In this document: positions 1 to 7,255 of the stretch, one piece after another
Layout of the letters: each line of letters begins with the position of its first letter
Position numbering within the stretch: position 1 is the first letter of the stretch
Assembly: GCF_020982545.1 (NCBI RefSeq)
Contig: NZ_JAJKLK010000003.1
Location: 496,001-560,000, forward strand
Length of the DNA: 64,000 nt
Direction of reading: 5' to 3'
DNA from: Streptomyces sp. MNU76
Lineage (GTDB): Bacteria; Actinomycetota; Actinomycetes; Streptomycetales; Streptomycetaceae
Notes under the pieces: generated by a model
What the model was told of the DNA's origin: nothing
The model's database searches: none
What the model saw: only the letters and a program-made list of their open reading frames with translations
Translations under genes and position numbers: made by a program

Positions 1-251
1 CCGTCGAGGAGGTTCCCGCCGAGTAACTACTGTTCATTCCTGCGACGGTTGAGTCGATCGGGGTCGGCGTACGTACAACTCAACAGTGTGACCGCTGGTA
101 ACCGCGTTTGAAGACGTAGCTTGTCAGTTGTGTGGGAAGCGTGAAAAGCTCTGGGGCATCGCAAGGTGGTATCCCCAATTGCCTTGGATTTAAAGGGCAG
201 TTGACTACTTTTGCCCACTTCCCCCCTCGCTCTGTTGGATGCAGGAGACCC

Positions 252-1784
252 ATGCCCGACCTGCCGAAGCCCCAGGACGCCGCCGAGGCCGCGCTGTTCT
301 CGGAGTGCTGGGACGCGGTCCTGTCGTACGCCGACCTGTGCACGTCCGGGTCGGCCGCGGCGACCCAACTGGCCACCGAGGCCTTCACGAACGGCATGCG
401 CGAGGCACACGCCCTGGAGCACGAGGCGGGGGCCGACCGCGGTGCCGGACGGCGTGCCCTGCGCCTGCCTCGAATACCGTTCCTCCTGACCTGGGTCAGG
501 ACCAGCGCCGCGGCCTGGGAGGCGGGCGGCCAGGGCCACCGGCTCGACCCCGAGCTGCGCCTCTGGCTCCACTCGGACAAGGCCGCCCGGTACACCGGCC
601 CGCCGCTGTACCGGCCCCTCGCCCTGCGTGCCCTGCGGGACATGCAGGAACCCGACGCGGCCCTGCTGTGGCTCGCCGAGGTCGAGTCGCTGCCGCTGGG
701 CTCGGTGGCTCGCCGGCTCGGCCTCGACCCGGCGGTCGCGAGCACCGAACTCGGCCAGGTGCGGGCGCTGTTCCGGGACCGCTGCCACCGCGGTCAGCTC
801 GACGCGCCCCTGCACGCCGACTGCCGCACCTACGCCCGGCTGCTCGACGCGGTCACCCGCTCGCCCGGCACCGACACCCCCGAGGACCTCTCCCGCCACC
901 TCGCCACCTGCGTGCAGTGCGCCGAGGCCGCGGCCTGCCTCGGCCTGCACGGCGGCGGACTGCCCGCCGCCCTCGCCAACGGTGTGATCGGCTGGAGCGG
1001 ACTCGCCTACCTGGAGCGCCGCCGCCGCGCTGCCGATGCCGGACTGCTCCCCGGGCGCGCGGACGCCAGCGGCACCGACCGGGGACTCTCACCGGGCAGG
1101 GAGGCGAAGCCCCGGTTCAGCCGCAACGGAGTGCTCGTCGGAGCCGGCCTCGTCTCCGTGCTGGCGCTCGCGGTCTCCCTCATGCCGTTCGGCGACGACG
1201 AGACCGTCGCGGAGGGCTCGTCCGCCCGGGACTCGTCGGTGGTGCAGCAGGACCCGAGGTTCCCGGTGACCGGCGACCCGTCCGACGGCGGGTCGTCGGA
1301 GCTGCAGAGCACGTCGCGGCCAGGCGAGACCGGTTCCGGCGACACGGACGACGAGCAGGGCGAGGGCAAGGGCGGCGGCAACAGCAACGAGGAACCCCAG
1401 GGCGACGCCTCGACGCCCGCCCGGGTCACCCACCAGCCCGTGGACCCCGGCAAGTCCTCCGACACCACCTGCCACGTCCGCTACCAGGTCGTCAACGAAT
1501 GGCCCGGCGGCTTCCAGGGCACCGTCACCGTCACCTCCACCAAGGCCCTCGACGGCTGGCACGTCGCCTGGACCTACGCGGCCGACCAGCGCGTCACCCA
1601 GATGTGGGACGGCACCTTCGACCAGGAGGGCACCAAGGTCACCGCCACCTCCGCCGACTACAACAAGACGGTCGCCGCCGGCGGCACCTTCGGCGTCGGC
1701 TTCCTCGGCATCTGGGAGGGCTACGACAACCCCGCTCCCGTGGACTTCACGCTCAACGGGAAGAAGTGCGACCGGGCGGACTGA
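252..1784 (+). CDS. Sigma-factor-like protein with zinc finger, TM segment and C-terminal CBM2
   Basis: About 510 residues. The start ATG at 252 was chosen because GGAG lies just upstream, although the frame is open from 132. Residues ~1-200 resemble a sigma-70-like fold (helical, with a region-4-like stretch VARRLGLDPAVAS). A HxxxCxxC zinc-finger signature (HLATCVQC) sits near residue 216. A single membrane helix (GVLVGAGLVSVLALAVSLMP) lies at ~293-312. An acidic, Gly/Ser-rich linker follows. Residues ~407-507 match a family-2 carbohydrate-binding module, with bracketing Cys residues, NEWPGGF, GWHVAW and the ending LNGKKC. The topology implies a cytoplasmic sigma/zinc-finger part and an extracytoplasmic polysaccharide-binding part. 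I infer a surface sensor for polysaccharide; the order of parts is seen directly, the signalling role is not. Confidence 0.8.
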   Translation: MPDLPKPQDAAEAALFSECWDAVLSYADLCTSGSAAATQLATEAFTNGMREAHALEHEAGADRGAGRRALRLPRIPFLLTWVRTSAAAWEAGGQGHRLDPELRLWLHSDKAARYTGPPLYRPLALRALRDMQEPDAALLWLAEVESLPLGSVARRLGLDPAVASTELGQVRALFRDRCHRGQLDAPLHADCRTYARLLDAVTRSPGTDTPEDLSRHLATCVQCAEAAACLGLHGGGLPAALANGVIGWSGLAYLERRRRAADAGLLPGRADASGTDRGLSPGREAKPRFSRNGVLVGAGLVSVLALAVSLMPFGDDETVAEGSSARDSSVVQQDPRFPVTGDPSDGGSSELQSTSRPGETGSGDTDDEQGEGKGGGNSNEEPQGDASTPARVTHQPVDPGKSSDTTCHVRYQVVNEWPGGFQGTVTVTSTKALDGWHVAWTYAADQRVTQMWDGTFDQEGTKVTATSADYNKTVAAGGTFGVGFLGIWEGYDNPAPVDFTLNGKKCDRAD

Positions 1785-1800
1785 GCGCGGAACGCGACGC

Positions 1801-1832
1801 ACGGAGCACGAGGCACGGAGCACGAGGCACGG
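1801..1832. repeat. Short direct repeat downstream of the CBM2 gene
   Basis: The unit ACGGAGCACGAGGC occurs twice head-to-tail, followed by a third partial copy. It lies between the upstream stop codon and the rsgA promoter. No function is evident. Confidence 0.6.
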
Positions 1833-1852
1833 AACGCGGCGCGGAAATTCGA

Positions 1853-1883
1853 TTGACGGGGGCCCACGGGCCCCCGCTAGGGT
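1853..1883 (+). promoter_or_regulatory. Promoter with palindrome in a 19-bp spacer, upstream of rsgA
   Basis: A -35 TTGACG (1853-1858) and a -10 TAGGGT (1878-1883) are separated by 19 bases. A perfect inverted repeat GGGGGCCC-AC-GGGCCCCC (1858-1875) fills the spacer. A 19-bp spacer holding dyad symmetry is the classic layout of MerR-family promoters. The same hairpin could instead help terminate the upstream gene, although no T-run follows it. Confidence 0.55.
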
Positions 1884-1952
1884 GAGATCACCGAGCACGG
1901 CGGCGGTTCCGGCCGCCGTCGCTACGACGAGTGAGACAGGAGGTGTCGACCG

Positions 1953-2024
1953 ATGGCTGTCATTGCGATGGGCGCTGCCCGCATCCAGGAATCCATCCAG
2001 TCCACCTCCGTGGCCACCGGCTGA
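1953..2024 (+). CDS. Possible 23-residue leader peptide upstream of rsgA
   Basis: ATG at 1953 is preceded by a strong ribosome site (AGGAGGTG, 1939-1946) and ends with TGA at 2022-2024. The product begins MAVIAMGAARIQ and ends SVATG. It lies between the promoter at 1853-1883 and the rsgA start, so it would be the first reading frame on that transcript. I do not recognise the peptide. It may be a translated leader influencing rsgA, or a chance frame; the good ribosome site is the main support. Confidence 0.4.
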   Translation: MAVIAMGAARIQESIQSTSVATG

Positions 2025-2082
2025 CTTCTCTCTTCTCTCGCGTCCGCTGACGCCGCCGGGCCACCCCTGTGAAGGGTCACCC

Positions 2083-3198
2083 TTGTCTCTCTCCTCTTTC
2101 CCGGGCTCGTCCCTGTCGTCCTCCTCCCACCCGCTCGTCCCGTACGGCTGGGACACCTCCTGGGCGGACGCCTTCGCCCCGTACGACGCCGAGGGCCTGA
2201 TCGCCGGGCGGGTCGTGCGTGTCGACCGCGGGCAGTGCGACGTCGTCACCGCGGACGGTCCGCTGCGGGCCGACACGGCGTTCGTCACCCCCCACGACCC
2301 CATGCGGGTCGTCTGCACGGGCGACTGGGTCGCCGTGGAACCCGCGGGCGACCCCCGGTACGTCCGCACCTACCTGCCGCGCCGCAGCGCCTTCGTCCGC
2401 TCCACCTCCTCCAAGCGCGCCGAGGGACAGATCCTCGCCGCCAACGTCGACCACGCGATCGTCGCGGTGTCGCTCGCCGTGGAACTCGACCTCGGCCGTG
2501 TCGAACGATTCCTCGCGCTGGCCTGGGAGTCCGGGGCCCAGCCCGTGGTCGTGCTCACCAAGGCCGACCTCGTGCCGGACGCCGTCACGCTGGGGCACCT
2601 CGTGCAGGACGTGGAGACCACCGCGCCCGGCGTCCCCGTGCTGACGGTCAGCTCCACCCACGGCGAGGGTCTCGACGTCCTCGCGGCGGTGATCTCCGGC
2701 GGCACCTCCGTGCTCCTCGGACAGTCCGGCGCCGGCAAGTCGACCCTCGCCAACGCGCTGCTCGGCGACGACGTCATGGACGTCCAGGCCATCCGCGACG
2801 TGGACGGCAAGGGACGGCACACCACGACCACCCGCAACCTGCTCGCCCTGCCCGGCGGCGGAGTCCTCATCGACACCCCCGGGCTGCGCGGGGTCGGCCT
2901 CTGGGACGCCGAGACCGGGGTCGGGCAGGTCTTCGCCGAGATCGAGGAACTGGCCGCGGACTGCCGCTTCCACGACTGCGCGCACCTCGCCGAGCCCGGC
3001 TGCGCGGTCCTCGGCGCCGTCGAGTCCGGTGAACTGCCCGAGCGGCGGCTCGACAGCTACCGCAAGCTGCTCCGTGAGAACCAGCGCATCGTCGCCAAGA
3101 GCGACGCGCGGCTGCGGGCGGAGATCCGCAAGGAGTGGAAGCGGCGGGGTGCGCAGGGGCGCGCGGCGATGGAGGCGAAGAGGGGTGGGCACCGGTGA
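2083..3198 (+). CDS. rsgA: Ribosome small-subunit-dependent GTPase RsgA
   Basis: Circularly permuted GTPase acting in late 30S ribosome assembly. About 371 residues. An OB-fold region is followed by the G4 motif TKAD, the P-loop GQSGAGKS (~213-220) and DTPGLRG (G3). The C-terminal zinc-binding knuckle has CRFHDCAHLAEPGC near residue 295. I place the start at TTG 2083, with GAAGG 8 bases upstream; the open frame extends to 1882, but that stretch does not look like the family and contains the leader peptide in another frame. The basic tail (RKEWKRRGAQGR) is typical. Transcription probably starts at the promoter at 1853-1883. Confidence 0.92.
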   Translation: MSLSSFPGSSLSSSSHPLVPYGWDTSWADAFAPYDAEGLIAGRVVRVDRGQCDVVTADGPLRADTAFVTPHDPMRVVCTGDWVAVEPAGDPRYVRTYLPRRSAFVRSTSSKRAEGQILAANVDHAIVAVSLAVELDLGRVERFLALAWESGAQPVVVLTKADLVPDAVTLGHLVQDVETTAPGVPVLTVSSTHGEGLDVLAAVISGGTSVLLGQSGAGKSTLANALLGDDVMDVQAIRDVDGKGRHTTTTRNLLALPGGGVLIDTPGLRGVGLWDAETGVGQVFAEIEELAADCRFHDCAHLAEPGCAVLGAVESGELPERRLDSYRKLLRENQRIVAKSDARLRAEIRKEWKRRGAQGRAAMEAKRGGHR

Positions 3199-3236
3199 TC
3201 TTCGGCCGCGGGTGAGTGGGGGCTGATCGCGCAGTT

Positions 3237-3260
3237 CCCCGCGCCCCTTTGGGCGCGGGG
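3237..3260 (+). terminator. Hairpin after rsgA
   Basis: A perfect 10-bp stem CCCCGCGCCC / GGGCGCGGGG with a CTTT loop. It lies 39 bp after the rsgA stop and resembles half of the GCGCAGTTCCCCGCGCCCCT repeats found at 14.1 and 21.1 kb. It is probably a terminator, although it lacks a T-run. Confidence 0.6.
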
Positions 3261-3320
3261 TTCAGCGCCGTGTCCGAAATCCGCCAGCCCGGCGCCTGCG
3301 CGTCGTCGACACTTGAGGGC

Positions 3321-4697
3321 ATGAAGGACGAGGACACCAGGTACGAGGCCGTGCGGAGCAGGGACGGCCGGTTCGACGGGGAGTTCTTCTTCGCCGTCGG
3401 GACGACCGGGATCTACTGCCGGCCGAGCTGCCCGGCGGTGACGCCGAAACGGGAGAACGTCCGCTTCTACGCGACCGCGGCCGCCGCCCAGGGCGCCGGA
3501 TTCCGTGCCTGCCGACGCTGCCGGCCGGACGCCGTGCCCGGTTCGGCCGAGTGGAACGTGCGCGCGGACTCGGTGGGCCGGGCCATGCGGCTCATCGGGG
3601 ACGGCGTCGTGGACCGGGAGGGCGTCGCCGGGCTGGCCGTGCGGCTGGGCTACAGCGCACGGCAGGTCCAGCGGCAGCTCACCGCCGAGGTCGGCGCCGG
3701 GCCCGTCGCCCTGGCCCGCGCCCAGCGGGCGCACACCGCCCGCGTCCTGCTGCGGACCACCACCCTCCCGGTCACCGAGATCGCCTTCGCGTCCGGCTTC
3801 GCCAGCGTGCGCCAGTTCAACGACACGATCAGGGCGGTCTACGCCATGACACCCAGCGCCCTGCGCGCCGGCGCACCCCGGCGGCCCGCCGGCCCGCGGA
3901 CGGCCGGAATACCGCTCCGGCTCGCGTACCGGGGCCCGTACCAGTCCACCGCCCTCTTCGACGTCCTGGCCGCCGAAGCCGTCACCGGCGTCGAGGAGAC
4001 GACCGGCGAACCAGGCCACCGCACGTACCGGCGCACCCTCCGTCTCCCGTACGGCACCGGGATCGCCGAGGTCGACGAGCGGCCGGGAGGCCGTCCCACC
4101 GGCCGTTCCGGCGGCTGGCTCGACGCCCGGCTCCATCTCACCGACCCCCGCGACCTCACCACCGCCGTGCAGCGGCTGCGGCGGCTGTTCGACCTGGACG
4201 CCGACCCGTACGCCGTGGACGAGCGCCTCGGCGAGGACCCCCGGCTCGCCCCGCTCGTCGCCGCCGGACCAGGGCTGCGCTCGCCGGGCACGGCCGACCC
4301 GGAGGAGTACGCCGTACGCGCGCTCGTGGGTCACACCGAGGCGGCACCGCTCGTACAGGCGTACGGCAAGCGGCTGGACGCCCCGCAGGGGACGCTGACG
4401 CACCTGTTCCCCGAACCCGCGGCACTGGCCGACGCGGGCGGTCCGCTCGGCGCCCTCGCCACCGCCCTCACCGACGGCACCTGCCGCCTCGACGTCGGCG
4501 CCGACCGGGACGCCACCGCGACGGCCCTGCTCGCGCTGCCGGGCCTGGACGCCCGTACCGTCGCCGCGATCCGCACCCGCGCACTCGGCGACCCCGACGT
4601 GGCACCCCCGGGCGAGACCGTGCCGGACACCTGGCGGCCCTGGCGGTCGTACGCCCTCAGACATCTTCGGACCCAGGAACAGGGAGTTCAGTCGTGA
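3321..4697 (+). CDS. Ada-AlkA fusion: methylphosphotriester sensor, AraC-type HTH, glycosylase-like domain
   Basis: About 458 residues. The N-terminal Ada zinc domain shows the four-Cys pattern GIYCRPSC...ACRRC; one Cys accepts methyl from DNA phosphotriesters and activates the protein as a regulator. AraC-type helix-turn-helix elements follow (LAVRLGYSARQVQRQL, VTEIAFASGFASVRQFN). The rest is AlkA-like. The glycosylase part looks degenerate: the helix-hairpin-helix GxG is replaced (LPGLDARTV), and the segment that normally carries the catalytic Asp between GDPD and WRPWRSYA is shortened to about a dozen residues. It may therefore work mainly as a regulator. It overlaps ogt by 4 bp (GTGA), so the two are translationally coupled. 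Start ATG 3321, just after GAGGGC. Confidence 0.88.
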   Translation: MKDEDTRYEAVRSRDGRFDGEFFFAVGTTGIYCRPSCPAVTPKRENVRFYATAAAAQGAGFRACRRCRPDAVPGSAEWNVRADSVGRAMRLIGDGVVDREGVAGLAVRLGYSARQVQRQLTAEVGAGPVALARAQRAHTARVLLRTTTLPVTEIAFASGFASVRQFNDTIRAVYAMTPSALRAGAPRRPAGPRTAGIPLRLAYRGPYQSTALFDVLAAEAVTGVEETTGEPGHRTYRRTLRLPYGTGIAEVDERPGGRPTGRSGGWLDARLHLTDPRDLTTAVQRLRRLFDLDADPYAVDERLGEDPRLAPLVAAGPGLRSPGTADPEEYAVRALVGHTEAAPLVQAYGKRLDAPQGTLTHLFPEPAALADAGGPLGALATALTDGTCRLDVGADRDATATALLALPGLDARTVAAIRTRALGDPDVAPPGETVPDTWRPWRSYALRHLRTQEQGVQS

Positions 4698-5212
4698 GCA
4701 CCGAGCAGCGGACCTACTACACCGTCGTCGACAGTCCCGTCGGGCGACTGCTCCTCACCGCCGACGAGTCCGGCGCCCTCACCTCCCTCTCCGTACCGGA
4801 GCAGAAGGGGGGCAGGGTCCCGCTGCCGGGCTGGCTGCGCGACCCGGCCCCCTTCCGGGCGGCCGAGGAACAGCTCGCCGCCTACTTCGCCGGTGAGCGG
4901 AAGGAATTCCAGCTGGAGTTGCGCGGGGAAGGCACCGAGTTCCGGCGCCGGGTCTGGGCCGCGCTCGACGACGTCCCCTACGGCGCGACCATCACGTACG
5001 GGGCCGTCGCCGCCCGGATCGGCGCACCCCGCGCGGCCGTGCGGGCCGTGGGCGGCGCGATCGGCGCGAACCCCCTCCTCATCGTCCGCCCCTGCCACCG
5101 GGTGATCGGCGCGGACGGCACCCTCACCGGCTACGCCGGCGGCCTCGACCGCAAGCGTCTCCTCCTCGGTCTGGAGGGCGTGCCGGGCGTCGCGGGGCGG
5201 ACGGGAATGTGA
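4694..5212 (+). CDS. ogt: Methylated-DNA-protein-cysteine methyltransferase
   Basis: Suicide enzyme that transfers O6-alkyl groups from guanine to its own cysteine. About 172 residues, normal for Ogt. The active-site motif RPCHRVIG lies near residue 133-140, preceded by the recognition helix region (ITYGAVAARIGAPRAAVRAVGGAIGANP) and followed by YAGGLDRKR LLL. The GTG start at 4694 overlaps the stop of the upstream ada-alkA gene, with GGGAG 8 bases before it. The two genes form an adaptive-response operon for DNA alkylation damage. Confidence 0.94.
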   Translation: MSTEQRTYYTVVDSPVGRLLLTADESGALTSLSVPEQKGGRVPLPGWLRDPAPFRAAEEQLAAYFAGERKEFQLELRGEGTEFRRRVWAALDDVPYGATITYGAVAARIGAPRAAVRAVGGAIGANPLLIVRPCHRVIGADGTLTGYAGGLDRKRLLLGLEGVPGVAGRTGM

Positions 5213-5264
5213 CGGCAGGCCCCGGCCGCGGCGGCCCGACCCGTCGCTGCCAGGATCAGCCGGT

Positions 5265-5747
5265 TCAGCCGCCGAACACCGTGCCCACCCACGCCCCCGT
5301 CACCAGCAGGCAGGCGAGGAGCTCCACCAGGACGCTCGAACCGCCCGAGCGCATGGCCGTACGGGTCGCGGCCCGCGCCGCGCCGGGGTGACCCAGGCGG
5401 AGCCGCTCGGAGAGGTAGATGCCGCCGACGAAACCGGGGATCGCGCCGAGCACGGGGACCAGGACGAAACCGAGGAAGGCCCCGGCCCCCGCGTACACGC
5501 CCATCCGGGGGGTCGCGCCGCTCTCCGCCAGGCGCCGGGGCGGCAGGCCCCAGCGGACCGCCCGGGACAGGAGCAGCACGGTGGTCGCGCCCACCAGCAC
5601 CCACCACGCGATGGGCCGCGGGTCCTCCAGCGCCCACCACATGACCCCGGCCCAGACGAGCCAGGACCCCGGAATCCCGGGCACCAGCACTCCGCACAGG
5701 CCGAGCAGCAGTACGACCCCGACCAGCAGGAGTTCCCACGCTCCCAT
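5265..5747 (-). CDS. DUF456 family membrane protein
   Basis: A 160-residue, strongly hydrophobic protein with about four to five membrane helices (WELLLVGVVLLLGLCGVLVPGIPG, WLVWAGVMWWAL, a glycine-rich GAFLGFVLVPVLGAIPGFVGG, and a last helix LVELLACLLVTGAWVGTVFGG). The GIPGSWLVWAG and GAIPGFVGG motifs are typical of DUF456. The function of the family is unknown. It converges with ogt across about 50 bp. Confidence 0.85.
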   Translation of the reverse strand: MGAWELLLVGVVLLLGLCGVLVPGIPGSWLVWAGVMWWALEDPRPIAWWVLVGATTVLLLSRAVRWGLPPRRLAESGATPRMGVYAGAGAFLGFVLVPVLGAIPGFVGGIYLSERLRLGHPGAARAATRTAMRSGGSSVLVELLACLLVTGAWVGTVFGG

Positions 5748-5792
5748 CTGCCCAGGGTGCCGGACCGTGGGAGAAGGCGCAGGTCAGTGCTG

Positions 5793-6776
5793 TCAGTCCC
5801 GGGTCACCCAGGCCCGCTCGTACGCGTGCCAGCCCAGCTGCAGCCGGGTCGTCACCCCGGCGAGCTCCATCAGGCGCTTCACTCGGCGCTGTACCGTCCG
5901 CAGGCCCAGCTCCAGCTGTTTGGCCACGCTCGCGTCGGTCATGCCGGCCAGCAGCAGGGAGAGGATCTCCAGATCGGTGTCGTCGGGGGCGTCCGGGACA
6001 TCCTCGGTGACCCGGCCGGAGCCCAGGCGCAGGGGGAGTGCCTGCCGCCAGACCGACTCGAACAGGCCCGACAGCAGCTCCAGCAGACCGCTCGCGTGGA
6101 CGACGAGCGCGGCGGGCTCGGCGGTGTGCGTGGTGAGCGGGACCATGGCGAGCGTCCGGTCGGCGATGACGAGCTTCGTGGGCACCTCGTCCATGACCCG
6201 CACCTGCTCCTCCCGCCCCAGCGCGGCCGACAGCTCGGTGAGGCCGGCGTCCTCGTCCAGGACGGCCCGCTCCACCACCACGCGGTAACCGACGCCGCGA
6301 CCGGTCGTCTGCTCCTCGGCGGGGTTGTTCTCCGGCCCCGAGACCGCGATGGGAGCGCCGGTGACCATCGCGCAGACCTCCTCCGTGGCCCCGAGCTGGA
6401 GTTGCAGGAAGCGCTGCGCTATGGCCGCCGAGCCGATCACCACCTCGACCAGGTCGTGCGCCGCGGGCTCCGCCGCGCTCGCCCGGTACTCCTCGGCGAG
6501 CAGCGCCGCCGTCAGTTCGGCCTTCTCCAGCTCGTGCCGCCGCTGGGTGAGCAGGGCGCCCAGGGCCACACCAGGGGGCGCGGCGACCCAGCGGCCGGCG
6601 CGCGCGGAGGACTGGGCGGCGAGACCGTGCCGCTCCAGTCGGCGCAGCGCGCGCTCGGTGTCGTGCTCCCCGAGCGTGAGCCGGCGCGCCAGGTCCGGTA
6701 CGTCGGCGGCGCCCACGGACACCAGGGCCCGGTACGCCGACTCGTGGGTCTCGTCGAGACCGATCGCTCCCAGCAT
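5793..6776 (-). CDS. LuxR-type regulator with TrmB-like N-terminus
   Basis: About 327 residues. The N-terminus (GLDETHESAYRALVSVGAADVPDLARRL) is a TrmB-like winged helix. The middle resembles a phospholipase-D-like sensor region. The C-terminus is a LuxR-type helix-turn-helix (DTDLEILSLLLAGMTDASVAKQLELGLRTVQRRVKRLM). This architecture is common in Streptomyces orphan regulators. I chose ATG 6776 because the family usually begins ML-x-A-x-GLD; a GTG at 6818 in the same frame would add 14 residues. It is monocistronic and sits 45 bp from the DUF456 gene. Ligand and targets are unknown. Confidence 0.85.
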   Translation of the reverse strand: MLGAIGLDETHESAYRALVSVGAADVPDLARRLTLGEHDTERALRRLERHGLAAQSSARAGRWVAAPPGVALGALLTQRRHELEKAELTAALLAEEYRASAAEPAAHDLVEVVIGSAAIAQRFLQLQLGATEEVCAMVTGAPIAVSGPENNPAEEQTTGRGVGYRVVVERAVLDEDAGLTELSAALGREEQVRVMDEVPTKLVIADRTLAMVPLTTHTAEPAALVVHASGLLELLSGLFESVWRQALPLRLGSGRVTEDVPDAPDDTDLEILSLLLAGMTDASVAKQLELGLRTVQRRVKRLMELAGVTTRLQLGWHAYERAWVTRD

Positions 6777-7255
6777 CCGGCGACCCCGCCCCTCACTCGC
6801 CGCGCCCCTTGGGCACACTTCCGCGTCGGCCCATCATCACCGCACCACGCGTCCCGCCGGCAGGCGGGGTCCCACAGCGGAATCCCAGCAACGTGCCGCA
6901 CACCCGGGCCGATCGGCCGACGCGCCCGCACCGCGCTCCGGTCGACCCGGCGCCGCCGGGCGGTTTCTCCTGGGGGGCACCGCCCGGCGGTCCCGAACGC
7001 GAAGTGCTCCGAAGCGCGCGTGAAGTGGTCCGCGGCGCGCTCCTGGACGCCGCACTCCCCTTCGGTTCCCGCATCTCCCGCATTTCCTTTTCCTCTATCC
7101 CCCTAATGTCCCCTATCTCCCGCACTCCTCCCGACTCCCTTGTCTCGCACCGGAGTTCGGCATGTAGTCCGACACGCCGACGGGCCGTCGGCTGCGCGGC
7201 CCGATTTTCCGGATGCCCCGTTTTCATACGGCTCCCGAGGTGGACAATCAGGGGC
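6777..7255. other. Intergenic region between divergent genes
   Basis: The 479 bp hold no convincing gene. A purine-rich stretch on the minus strand (about 7060-7150) has repeated GGGAGATG-like words, which make false open frames. Promoters for both flanking genes should lie here, but no clear -35/-10 pair was seen. Confidence 0.5.

Noticed and set aside
1..251. Possible gene or promoter before the CBM2 gene
   Set aside because: Frames here lack codon bias; TTGACT at 201-206 has no convincing -10 partner, so no promoter was called.
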